64,000 bases of DNA from Psychrobacillus lasiicapitis (GTDB taxonomy: Bacteria > Bacillota > Bacilli > Bacillales_A > Planococcaceae): contig NZ_VDGH01000002.1 in NCBI RefSeq assembly GCF_006861795.1, positions 124,001 to 188,000 on the forward strand, given 5' to 3'. A program made the translations under genes and the position numbers. Below are positions 45,299-53,858 of the stretch, one piece after another. The notes under the pieces are model-generated. The model did no database searches. It was not told where the DNA came from and saw only the letters and a list, made by a program, of their open reading frames with translations. Positions within the stretch are counted from its first letter, which is position 1. Every line of letters begins with the position of its first letter.

Positions 45299-46533
45299 TG
45301 CATAATTCACCCTTAAAGATCCAAGCTCAATCGTTTGGAAACTATTTGCGAGATATATGGTTTGTAGCCTTACTGTTTGTATTGATACGAAAGGAAACGA
45401 CGGTAGATTTACCTCTTATATGGATTTGTTTGCAATTAATTATCACAATAGTTAGTTTGTTCATTTTCGGAAAAACCGGCCCAAATAGGATTTCTCCTTT
45501 TGTTATTCCTTTTTTAATTCTTTTACCTCTGATTTTATTTAGCTCTCCGATTTGGCTATTTCTAGGGAGTGTTGTTTTTTCCACATGGCGCTTGCAAGTA
45601 AGATTTAATGAGCGGCAAGAGGAACAAGCAATGGATAGTCCATTTACTCTTTATTATTTTTTTACGTTTTTAGGTGTCCATTTTGTCAGTTTTCTTTTAG
45701 GCCATGAGGGATATCAATTTCTTCTCTACGCAGTGTTTCTCATTGGAATAACCCTTTTTGGCGGTGTTCGATTATTCGCTGTCTCTCTGTATGCAAATTC
45801 AGAAAATACCATCACAAAAACGAAACTAGCAAGCATTTACTTGCTTAGTATGTTTGGCGTTTTCAGTTTATCCGCTTTAGTATATTTTTTAGTGCCATTC
45901 TTTCGAAAAGTAGTCGATCAGTTATTTGAGAAGGTCATCCGAGTGGCACTCATTCCTTTTGCTCCTTTAATAGGCTATTTAGAGGGTTTTATAAAAGGAT
46001 TACCAATACAAGAGGAAGAAGAGAGCATAAGGATACCGGTAGAGGAGCTAGCGGAAATAGAACAAAAGGAGTTAATAACGAAAGAACCGCTTATAAACTT
46101 TCCGTTTGAATGGATTTTTATTGGATTAGCTATTGTTGCAATTCTCTTTGTTGTTCGATATTTATTAAAAAATAAACCAATGCGTTTAAATGCAGAGTTA
46201 CAAAATATACAATATGAAAATAAACAAATAGATGATGCAGAAGATAAACAAATAACGCATCCAAGCTCCTTATATCAAGTAGAAACTTCTTTTTTACGAG
46301 AGAAATATATACAGTTTGAATTAGAAGCACATGGATATGATTATATTAGAGATAAAAGCGAAACCGTTAGAGAATGGTTTGAACGTCAGCAATGGACAGT
46401 AGATTCCACATTTTTTCAAACGTACGAAGAAATAAGATATGGCGGTAAGACAATAAGCTCAGAAAAAGCAAATTTGTTCGTTGAAAACTTAGAATCGATA
46501 AAAAAAGAAAAATTTTTAAAAAAAGATGTTTAA
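45298..46533 (+). CDS. Membrane protein with DUF4129-like tail (YebA-like without transglutaminase)
   Basis: A 411-residue membrane protein with about seven helices in the first half (20-230), one more at about 268-288 and a cytosolic C-terminal region (LREKYIQFELEAHGYDYIRDKSETVREWF...YEEIRYGG) resembling the DUF4129 tail of transglutaminase-type YebA proteins. In B. subtilis YebA the third gene carries a transglutaminase-like domain; no Cys-His-Asp core is seen here, so it looks like a shortened relative. It ends the first MoxR operon. Confidence 0.75.
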   Translation: MHNSPLKIQAQSFGNYLRDIWFVALLFVLIRKETTVDLPLIWICLQLIITIVSLFIFGKTGPNRISPFVIPFLILLPLILFSSPIWLFLGSVVFSTWRLQVRFNERQEEQAMDSPFTLYYFFTFLGVHFVSFLLGHEGYQFLLYAVFLIGITLFGGVRLFAVSLYANSENTITKTKLASIYLLSMFGVFSLSALVYFLVPFFRKVVDQLFEKVIRVALIPFAPLIGYLEGFIKGLPIQEEEESIRIPVEELAEIEQKELITKEPLINFPFEWIFIGLAIVAILFVVRYLLKNKPMRLNAELQNIQYENKQIDDAEDKQITHPSSLYQVETSFLREKYIQFELEAHGYDYIRDKSETVREWFERQQWTVDSTFFQTYEEIRYGGKTISSEKANLFVENLESIKKEKFLKKDV

Positions 46534-46597
46534 TAAATGGAGAAACGGGCATAGTAATAAAGAACACAGCAACATTCTCATTTCCCCCTTTTTAAAG

Positions 46598-46633
46598 GAT
46601 CATCCAAAAGTATTTGGATGGTCCTCTTTTTTT
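46598..46633 (+). terminator. Terminator after the first MoxR operon
   Basis: GGATCATCCAAA/TTTGGATGGTCC stem with a CT and T7 tail. Confidence 0.85.
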
Positions 46634-46674
46634 GGTACACTAGAGGTATGAAAATATGATTTGGGGGTAATGAC

Positions 46675-47544
46675 ATGGGAGAAAAATTAAAAACTGGATT
46701 TATCGGTACAGGTGTTATGGGGAAAAGCTTGGTTAAGCATTTATTAAATGCTGGCCATGAAGTAGTTATTTATACGAGAACAAAGGAAAAAGCAAATGAA
46801 CTTATTTCTCTTGGAGCTACTTGGGTAGAGCGTGCAAGCGACGTAGCAAGTAATACACAATTAGTATTTACAATGGTAGGTTATCCGCATGACGTAGAAG
46901 AGATATATTTTGGAGAAGAAGGCATTTTTGCTGCGGACAATAGAGATTTAGTGATCATCGATTTGACGACATCTACTCCAACTCTCGCTCAAAAAATAGA
47001 TGTGGCTGCAAAAGAAAAAGGAATGCATGCTCTTGATGCACCAGTTTCCGGAGGAGATATTGGAGCGCAATTAGGAAAATTATCGATTATGTGTGGTGGA
47101 GAAAAAGAAACTTTTGAGAAAGTTTTGCCTATACTAAACCTTTTCGGAGAAACGATTTTATATCAAGGTGCCGCAGGATCGGGTCAGCATACGAAAATGT
47201 GTAACCAAATAACGATTGCAACTGGAATGATAGGGGTTTGTGAAGCATTAGCTTACGGTCAAAAAGCTGGACTCGATTTAGAACAAGTGTTACTTTCTAT
47301 TTCAACTGGTGCAGCTGGTTCTTGGTCTTTAAGTAATTTGGCGCCTCGCATGATAGCGGGCAATTTTGAACCAGGCTTTTATATTAAACATTTTGTAAAA
47401 GATATGAAAATAGCGCTTGATGAAGCAGAAACAATGAATTTAGAGCTTCCAGGTCTACAGCTGGCCAAATCCATGTATGACGAACTAGTTGCAAAAGGCT
47501 ATGAAGAAAATGGGACACAAGCACTTATAAAATCTTACGAATGA
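46675..47544 (+). CDS. ykwC: NAD(P)-dependent beta-hydroxyacid dehydrogenase (YkwC-like)
   Basis: A 289-residue 3-hydroxyisobutyrate dehydrogenase-family enzyme. The nucleotide-binding motif GFIGTGVMGKSLVKHLLNAG, the substrate motif DAPVSGGDIGAQLGKLSIM, the catalytic-Lys segment GSGQHTKMCNQI and the C-terminal FYIKHFVKDMKIALDEA are present. The substrate is not fixed. TTTGGGGGTAATGAC precedes the ATG. Confidence 0.92.
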   Translation: MGEKLKTGFIGTGVMGKSLVKHLLNAGHEVVIYTRTKEKANELISLGATWVERASDVASNTQLVFTMVGYPHDVEEIYFGEEGIFAADNRDLVIIDLTTSTPTLAQKIDVAAKEKGMHALDAPVSGGDIGAQLGKLSIMCGGEKETFEKVLPILNLFGETILYQGAAGSGQHTKMCNQITIATGMIGVCEALAYGQKAGLDLEQVLLSISTGAAGSWSLSNLAPRMIAGNFEPGFYIKHFVKDMKIALDEAETMNLELPGLQLAKSMYDELVAKGYEENGTQALIKSYE

Positions 47545-47612
47545 AATAGGAACTATTAACCACTTTGTGATACAATCGATCTATAGTAGTGTTAATAGAG
47601 AGGACGAATCAT

Positions 47613-48518
47613 ATGAACGATCATAAAGGAATCTTGCTAGAAAGCGGAACGAATGAGCTAGAAATAGTAGAATTTCAAGTTGGCACTAGCAAATTTGGTA
47701 TCAATGTTATTAAAGTAAAAGAAATAATACAACCAATTCCGGTTACATTTATCCCGCATGCACATCCGCATGTGGAAGGGATCGTACAATTGCGGGGGGA
47801 AGTGCTACCTGTAGTAAGTATGGCTAGGGTGCTTGGCCTCCCAGAAGTAAACAAAAAAGACCAAGAAAAATATATAGTAACTGAATTTAACAAGCAACGA
47901 GTAGTATTCCATGTAGATAATGTAACGCAAATTCACCGAATCTCGTGGGAGCAAATTGAGAAGCCAAGTGATATTTATCAAGGTGGCACTTCTCATGTCA
48001 TAGGAGTTATTAAACGCGAGGATGAAATGGTTCTATTACTAGATTATGAGCGAATAATCGTAGATATAAGTCCAGAATCAGGGATAAATATTGAATCGGT
48101 TAAAAAGCTTGGAGAACGAGAGCGCTCCCATAAAAAAATCGTCATTGCAGAGGATTCACCATTACTTCGTAAGCTATTGCATGACACATTGCATGCAGCG
48201 GGCTATGTTAACCTAGACTTTTTTGAAAATGGAAAAGACGCATTAGCCTACCTAGAAAGCTTAGAAAAAGATTCTTCTAATATCTCTGAACAAGTACAAA
48301 TAGTAGTGACAGATATTGAAATGCCCCAAATGGATGGACATGCATTAACTCGCAAAATAAAAGAAAATAACAATTTAGCGAAACTTCCAGTGCTCATTTT
48401 CTCGAGCCTCATAACCGATGACCTTCGTCATAAAGGTGATCAAGTAGGGGCAGAAGATCAAATTAGTAAACCTGAAATTGCAGAATTAGTGTTAAAGATA
48501 GATCAATATATTTTATAA
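47613..48518 (+). CDS. cheV: Chemotaxis coupling protein CheV
   Basis: A 301-residue CheV: a CheW-like domain (about 15-155; EIVEFQVGTSKFGINVIKVKEII, GIVQLRGEVLPVVSM) and a receiver domain (about 175-300) with EDSPLLRKLL and the phospho-acceptor Asp in VVTDIEMPQMDG. CheV couples receptors to CheA and its phosphorylation supports adaptation. AGAGAGGA fits ATG 47613. It implies motility and chemotaxis elsewhere in the genome. Confidence 0.95.
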   Translation: MNDHKGILLESGTNELEIVEFQVGTSKFGINVIKVKEIIQPIPVTFIPHAHPHVEGIVQLRGEVLPVVSMARVLGLPEVNKKDQEKYIVTEFNKQRVVFHVDNVTQIHRISWEQIEKPSDIYQGGTSHVIGVIKREDEMVLLLDYERIIVDISPESGINIESVKKLGERERSHKKIVIAEDSPLLRKLLHDTLHAAGYVNLDFFENGKDALAYLESLEKDSSNISEQVQIVVTDIEMPQMDGHALTRKIKENNNLAKLPVLIFSSLITDDLRHKGDQVGAEDQISKPEIAELVLKIDQYIL

Positions 48519-48522
48519 ATCT

Positions 48523-48566
48523 AAAAAAGATGCCTCCTGTTCGATCCCAGGAAGCGTCTTTTTTAT
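48523..48566 (+). terminator. Terminator after cheV
   Basis: AAAAAAGATGCcTCCTG pairs with CCAGGAaGCGTCTTTTTT. Confidence 0.82.
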
Positions 48567-48596
48567 GGTCAACTGGACGAATTCTATCGGGTTACG

Positions 48597-48639
48597 CAAA
48601 AAACGCGAAAGGACTGCGAGGTTGTCGCATCTCTTTCGC
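48597..48639 (-). terminator. Terminator of ykyB, related to the RND-gene hairpin
   Basis: GCGAAAG/CTTTCGC outer stem (48605-48639) with inner bases ATGCGACAACC on the minus strand, followed by GTTTTTT. The RND terminator at 34613 has GCGAAAGGGATGCGGCAACC, so the two hairpins are recognisably the same element. Confidence 0.65.
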
Positions 48640-48743
48640 ATTAAAAGTTACGGGAATGTTGTAGAATTCTTTCGATCTAAGGTATTCCGTATACTCTAGT
48701 GTGTTGTTTTAAATGTGATTGCGTTCTTTTGAGACATAGAACA

Positions 48744-49211
48744 TTAAGAATCTAAATATGATTTCATTGTTTGTTTTCTTCGATTGGTTGGTCTTGCATA
48801 TGATTGCGTGCATAGTGTAGGTTGATTAGAGGGATTCTTCAACGTAGATTGAGGTCCAATGTAATCAGTAAGTACTTGTTTTGCCATTTTTAAATTCATT
48901 TTCCGTATAGGGTTTCTATAAGTATCATCTAGATGACCAAGATGCGGTAATTGTTTAAAGTCCTCTTTTGTTGGGATCATATGAAAGTAGTAGTCTGCAC
49001 ATTGAATTAATACGGAGGATTGCTGTTGGCTATTCCTTGGATTTCGAACAAAATGTAGACCCATCTTTTGTGCTCTGTCTTCTTCCAACATTTTATCAAT
49101 AGCTAGTTTTTTCAACAGGTATAATGGCTTTTTATCAATGGCAGTTTTGGCATGGCGATTGACTGTATAAATTGCTGTCGCTATTCGTTCATCTTCTGTG
49201 CTGGTTGTCAT
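48744..49211 (-). CDS. ykyB: YkyB-family protein
   Basis: A 155-residue protein of the YkyB family: IATAIYTVNRHAKTA, LYLLKKLAIDKML, KMGLHFVRNPRNSQQQSSVLIQCADYYFHMIP. The tail is basic and variable. The cheV-ykyB neighbourhood is the same as in B. subtilis. No function is known. Confidence 0.88.
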   Translation of the reverse strand: MTTSTEDERIATAIYTVNRHAKTAIDKKPLYLLKKLAIDKMLEEDRAQKMGLHFVRNPRNSQQQSSVLIQCADYYFHMIPTKEDFKQLPHLGHLDDTYRNPIRKMNLKMAKQVLTDYIGPQSTLKNPSNQPTLCTQSYARPTNRRKQTMKSYLDS

Positions 49212-49390
49212 AAGATCCTCCCTCAGTATATTTAATATTTAGTATATCATACCAATTTCCAATTAAATTGTATACACAAATTAAAAAAGCAATATTTGGT
49301 GCTGGACTAAAGATATGCACAATAATGTCGATAATATAAGGTGAAGTACTGTTTCATTCTAGTTAGTTATGATTCAAATTGGAGGATTCC

Positions 49391-51448
49391 ATGGACAACT
49401 CAGTAAAACCAAAACTTATGATGAATCATTATATAGGTGATCTATTGGATGAAAATCCACTACCTTTTATTTTATTGGAAAGAGAAAGCGAAAAAAAATT
49501 ATCTGTAATCTATTTTAATCACGCTGCTGCAAGCTTTTTTGAAAATACAAGTAGCGAACCACAACAATTTTTTTCAGCAGAAGTGTGGAATCAATTACAT
49601 GTACTATTAAAAAGTTTGGAAGCTGAAAAACAGACTCTACATACTAGTTTGAACCTTTCATTGCAAAAACAATTATATTCAGTAGGTATTTCTATTTTTT
49701 CCCTACAAAATAAAACAACATTATTTTACGGATTAACTATGCACGATAATAAAAGGGATATAGTTGAACATCAAGCATTACTAGCTATAAAGGAAAAATA
49801 TTTATCCCTATTAAATCATAATACCGATTCCGTTTTATTAGTAGATGAAAAAGGTATGATTCAATATGCAAATGCCGTTACACGTAAAGTGTTAGGATAT
49901 GACTTAGATAAACTTCTCCATCAACCGATTGAACAATTTATCGAAAGTAATTCACTTGGCAATTTTCAGCTTATGATTAAGCAAACATTGAGTGGCTATC
50001 CCACTGAATTGCAAAAATGTTCTTTTAAGCATGTGAACGGTCATTATGTATTTGTGTACTTAAAAGCAATACCTATTCACGATCAAGAGAATGTAAAAGA
50101 ATTTCATCTCGTTCTAAGAGATCTGACAGTAAGTGCAAATGATAAGGATCAATTATATTATTTGGCATATCACGATCACTTAACTGGTTTATGGAATCGA
50201 CGCGCGTTGAAAGAGCATCTACGTGATAATTTAATCGACGCCATCGATAGAAAAACTCAAATAGCTATCATGCGAATTGACTTAGATCGATTTAAATTGA
50301 TAAATGAATCACTTGGTTATAATCATGGCGATGATTTATTAAAGAAAATAGCAGATAGATTAAGTCTTTTTATCAATAAATCATCGAATTTATATCGACA
50401 AAGTGGCGATGAGTTTGTTTTTATTTTGAAAGACAAAACCCGTGAAGAGACGAGTAGTTTTGCTGAAAACCTATTGAGTGAATTGTCCAAACCCATTTAT
50501 CTAGATCATCAAGAATATTTTGTGACAGCTTCTATCGGTATTTCCATGTATCCAATTGATGGAAAGAATTTAGATGAATTGCTTATTAAAGCAGATCAAG
50601 CCTTATTTGTGGCAAAAGATAGAGGAAGGGCACATTTCCGTTATTTTCAGGAACAGATGAATTTATCGTTTCCAAATGAAGCTTTAATGGAGTCTCATTT
50701 AAGAAGAGCTATTGAAAAAGAAGAGTTGTCTATACATTATCAGCCACAAGTAAATTTAGCTACGGGAGAGATCAACTCTTTTGAAGCATTGTTGCGCTGG
50801 AATAATCGAAAGTTTGGATATGTGTCACCCATGCATTTTATCCCACTAGCCGAAGAGTCAGGAATAATTATGCAAATTGGTGACTGGGTTTTAGATGAAG
50901 TATGTAAGCAATTAGAATACTGGCAACAAAAAGGTTATCGCCCAGTACGCATTGCTGTTAATATTTCACCTAAACAATTTAAACAAGAAAATTTTGCGAT
51001 TAAAATTCGTGAAAAAATAGATAACCATAGTATTACACCAGATTCATTAGAGGTAGAAATTACAGAAAGTGCAATGACTGATATGCAAGATACTTTTGCA
51101 ATGCTAAAAGAACTAAAGGATATTGGAGTCGTTATTTCGATAGACGACTTTGGAACAGGCTATTCTTCCCTTAGCTATTTAAAAAAGTATCCTATCGATA
51201 TTATTAAAATTGATCAGTCATTTATAAAGGATATGGAACTGGATGAAAAAAATGCGGCTATCGCAACGACAATTATCCAACTTGCCCATAGTTTAGGGAT
51301 GGAGGTAATTGCAGAGGGCGTAGAGAAAGACCAACAGGTCGAAATTTTAAAATCAGCCAATTGCCAAAAAGCACAGGGTTACTTTTTTAGTCGCCCAGTA
51401 CCGATAGAAGACATTAACCAATCCTATATGACATCTACCCAACCGTAA
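49391..51448 (+). CDS. PAS-GGDEF-EAL c-di-GMP turnover protein
   Basis: A 685-residue cytosolic protein: an N-terminal PAS-like region (about 10-125), a second PAS (about 135-250; DSVLLVDEKGMIQYANAVTRKVLGYD), GGDEF (about 255-415) and EAL (about 425-680). The GGDEF motif reads SGDEF, a variant that can still be active, and no RxxD inhibitory site is seen. The EAL domain looks intact: FEALLRW, EITESAMTD, IDDFGTGYSSL, EVIAEGVE. A phosphodiesterase with possible cyclase activity is likely. GGAGG at 49381-49385 sets ATG 49391 as the start. Confidence 0.92.
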   Translation: MDNSVKPKLMMNHYIGDLLDENPLPFILLERESEKKLSVIYFNHAAASFFENTSSEPQQFFSAEVWNQLHVLLKSLEAEKQTLHTSLNLSLQKQLYSVGISIFSLQNKTTLFYGLTMHDNKRDIVEHQALLAIKEKYLSLLNHNTDSVLLVDEKGMIQYANAVTRKVLGYDLDKLLHQPIEQFIESNSLGNFQLMIKQTLSGYPTELQKCSFKHVNGHYVFVYLKAIPIHDQENVKEFHLVLRDLTVSANDKDQLYYLAYHDHLTGLWNRRALKEHLRDNLIDAIDRKTQIAIMRIDLDRFKLINESLGYNHGDDLLKKIADRLSLFINKSSNLYRQSGDEFVFILKDKTREETSSFAENLLSELSKPIYLDHQEYFVTASIGISMYPIDGKNLDELLIKADQALFVAKDRGRAHFRYFQEQMNLSFPNEALMESHLRRAIEKEELSIHYQPQVNLATGEINSFEALLRWNNRKFGYVSPMHFIPLAEESGIIMQIGDWVLDEVCKQLEYWQQKGYRPVRIAVNISPKQFKQENFAIKIREKIDNHSITPDSLEVEITESAMTDMQDTFAMLKELKDIGVVISIDDFGTGYSSLSYLKKYPIDIIKIDQSFIKDMELDEKNAAIATTIIQLAHSLGMEVIAEGVEKDQQVEILKSANCQKAQGYFFSRPVPIEDINQSYMTSTQP

Positions 51449-51476
51449 ATTGTACTTTAAATTTACGGTTTTTTTG
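51441..51476 (+). terminator. Terminator after the GGDEF-EAL gene
   Basis: AACCGTAAAT/ATTTACGGTT stem and T7. Confidence 0.87.
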
Positions 51477-51536
51477 TATTCTAGGAAGCTTAGCTTTTTC
51501 TAAACGACAAATAGTTAATATTTTAGTTAATCGCAA

Positions 51537-52140
51537 TATAGGGAAACTGCGCGGTAAAGAGATACGGCAAAGGCAATTGATTTCCGCTCCAGGCGGACGC
51601 TTACCGCGGGGCGGGAGGTGAGCCTCCTCGTCGCACGCTCCTGCGGGGTCTCACCTGTCCCGCTGATCCCGCAGGTGTCGCCGCCTTGCGCTTCAATCAA
51701 TAGAACTTGCTGACTAATCCATAATTCAATGCAAAAAAGCTATTTAATTTATTTACCACTGTCAAGCAGTCACTTATTTAGAATCATTTTATGTACAGTA
51801 TTAATTATAGGAAAGGTTGCTATTAGCCTTTCAAGCAATGGTAGCTCCTAATAATTGATCACAATCGCTAAATAGTATATCTTATACAACTTATCAAGGG
51901 TTTTCACCCATAGAAAATGCAACATCGTGCTAAATTTAGTGTCTCATTATGGAGTAAATAGCAAACACTATTGGATTGTAGCGAAAGGGTGGCGACTCCG
52001 ACGGGAACAGTACGAGCTGAAAGCCCCGCAGGAGCGAGAGCTCCGAGGAGATGGAAGCCGTGCCCGCGGAAAGCGTCCACCCTGTAGCGGAAATCCCAGC
52101 GAACACTTCATTCAACTCACTACCGCACAGTTTTCCTAGA
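51537..52140. repeat. Interspersed-element locus C (inverted pair)
   Basis: The left copy begins TATAGGGAAACTGCGCGGTA (51537-51556) and runs to about 51700 with GGCGGACGCTTACCGCGGG and CGCAGGTGTCGCCGCCTTG. The right copy (about 51978-52140) is inverted and ends TACCGCACAGTTTTCCTAGA. About 280 bases of AT-rich DNA separate them. The right copy, reversed, shares GTGAGTTGAATGAAGT and CTGGGATTTCCGCT with the left copy of locus B. No credible gene is present. Confidence 0.78.
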
Positions 52141-52318
52141 CTGCGAATATAGTGATTTAACCTAGTTACCATTATCAGAGTCAGCATGTTCCATTAATTT
52201 TGTTCCCAGCTGTACACTAATGGAAATACACAGTGTTAAACCTTATGTTTTTTAGTCCATTAAATAAAGTAGCCAAATATGAAATGTCTAATCATTTCAC
52301 ACAAAAAATAAAAATTAA

Positions 52319-52333
52319 ATGTAAGCGATTTCA
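52319..52333 (+). promoter_or_regulatory. cre (CcpA) site upstream of darB
   Basis: ATGTAAGCGATTTCA matches the catabolite-responsive element consensus WTGNAANCGNWNNCW at every defined position. It lies about 25 bases before a weak TATCAT -10 box (52358-52363) and 85 bases before the darB start. Confidence 0.7.
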
Positions 52334-52417
52334 TGGTTTTTTTAGCCATTCATATGCTATCATAGTTTCATAGGGTATGTTTTCTTAAAACGAAAACAGA
52401 CAAAGGAGTAGAATGCT

Positions 52418-52870
52418 ATGATAGTCGCAAACAGTAAAGATTTTTTACAAATTCCAATAGAGGAATATATTATTTCAGCAGAAAAAGTAGCACATGTACA
52501 ACTAGGTAATAACGCAGAACATGCATTATTAGTATTAACTAAAACTGGGTATTCTTCTATTCCAGTTCTAGATGTGAAATACAGACTACATGGATTAATA
52601 AGCTCACAACAAATCACCGATGAAATTTTAGGACTTGAACATATTGAATATGAACGATTACCGGAACTAAAAGTGGACGATATCATGAAAACAGATGTAG
52701 CGGTTATTCACATTAAAGAAAAATTTCAAAAAGGATTAGATTTGTTAGTGAATAATCCTTATATATGCGTAATAGATGACGAGCGAACTTTTTTAGGGAT
52801 CTTAACTAGAAGAGTTATCTTAAAACAAATGAAAAAGTATTTATACCAAACACAAGAAACTCAAGTATAA
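52418..52870 (+). CDS. darB: c-di-AMP-binding CBS protein DarB (CbpB, YkuL)
   Basis: A 150-residue protein of two CBS domains (about 15-70 and 85-145; GYSSIPVLDVKYRLHGLIS, PYICVIDDERTFLGILTRR). It matches DarB/CbpB (YkuL) by length and by the ccpC gene behind it. In B. subtilis apo-DarB stimulates the (p)ppGpp synthetase Rel and pyruvate carboxylase, and c-di-AMP binding blocks this. AAAGGAG precedes the ATG. The upstream cre suggests catabolite control. Confidence 0.9.
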   Translation: MIVANSKDFLQIPIEEYIISAEKVAHVQLGNNAEHALLVLTKTGYSSIPVLDVKYRLHGLISSQQITDEILGLEHIEYERLPELKVDDIMKTDVAVIHIKEKFQKGLDLLVNNPYICVIDDERTFLGILTRRVILKQMKKYLYQTQETQV

Positions 52871-52885
52871 TTATGTAAAAGTATT

Positions 52886-52918
52886 GAAGGCCTCTTATGA
52901 TAAAGGGCCTTCTTTTTC
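52886..52918 (+). terminator. Terminator between darB and ccpC
   Basis: GAAGGCC/GGCCTTC stem with T5. ccpC starts shortly after, so it may be fed by read-through. Confidence 0.72.
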
Positions 52919-52936
52919 ATGTAAGGAGGATAAAAA

Positions 52937-53812
52937 ATGACTTCCGATTTTCTAGTTATTAAAACATTGGCAGAAGAACAAAATATGCGAAAAGCAGCAG
53001 AGCGATTATTTTTGTCCCAACCAGCGCTTTCACAGCGCCTTCAAACGATTGAAAAAGAGTGGAATACCAAGCTTTTTTTACGCTCTCAAAAAGGATTGAC
53101 TGCTACGCCAGAAGGCGAATTGGTTATTGAATTTGCGTCTAATATGATTCAACAAAAAGAAGCGCTATATGAAACAATTCAATCGTTAACTTCTAAAGTG
53201 CATGGAACGCTAAAAATCGCATGTGCATCTATAGTCGGGCAAAATTGGCTGCCAAAAGTACTGAAGGATTTTGTTCAAACATATCCAGAAGCAAAGGTAT
53301 CTCTTTTAACTGGCTGGAGCTCAGAAATTGTAAAAGCCATATATGATGGAGAGGCACAAATTGGTATTGTGCGTGGGCAAACAGACTGGAAAGGAAATAA
53401 AATACATCTTTTTCGAGACACACTTTATTTAGTGGATAAAGAAATGACTTCTATAGATGATGTGCTAACAACAGATAAGCCATTTATTCAATTTAAAAGT
53501 GATTCAAACTATTATCAGGAAATTCAGCAATGGTGGCAAAAACATTTCTCTAGCAATCCAAAAAGACAAATAATTGTTGATCAAATTGAGACATGTAAGC
53601 AAATGGCCTTAAATGGAATTGGTTATGCCATTTTGCCTTCCATTACTTTGACTGGTCAGGAAGATGTTCATAAAATTCCGTTAACGAATAACGAAGAGCA
53701 ATTTGAGTTAACTAGAGATACTTGGCTTATTGGCTACGATGCAGCTTTTGAATTACCCCAAGTGGAAGCTTTCGTAAGTATTGTAAAAAAACATGCACAA
53801 ATATTTCAATAA
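52937..53812 (+). CDS. ccpC: LysR-family regulator CcpC (YkuM)
   Basis: A 291-residue LysR-type regulator. The helix-turn-helix is NMRKAAERLFLSQPALSQRLQTIE (about 16-40) and a periplasmic-binding-like effector domain follows (about 88-290; HGTLKIACASIVGQNWLPKVLKDF). CcpC represses citB and citZ and responds to citrate in B. subtilis and Listeria. The darB-ccpC order is conserved. GTAAGGAGGATAAAAA precedes the ATG. No citrate-cycle target is in the window. Confidence 0.9.
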   Translation: MTSDFLVIKTLAEEQNMRKAAERLFLSQPALSQRLQTIEKEWNTKLFLRSQKGLTATPEGELVIEFASNMIQQKEALYETIQSLTSKVHGTLKIACASIVGQNWLPKVLKDFVQTYPEAKVSLLTGWSSEIVKAIYDGEAQIGIVRGQTDWKGNKIHLFRDTLYLVDKEMTSIDDVLTTDKPFIQFKSDSNYYQEIQQWWQKHFSSNPKRQIIVDQIETCKQMALNGIGYAILPSITLTGQEDVHKIPLTNNEEQFELTRDTWLIGYDAAFELPQVEAFVSIVKKHAQIFQ

Positions 53813-53858
53813 GGAACTTTCCCTCTTTAATAGCGTACTAAGAAGTAAAGGGGGAAAA

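Noticed and set aside
51927-52187. Frames over the right copy of locus C
   Set aside because: They read through the GC-rich interspersed element, which recurs elsewhere without an open frame.
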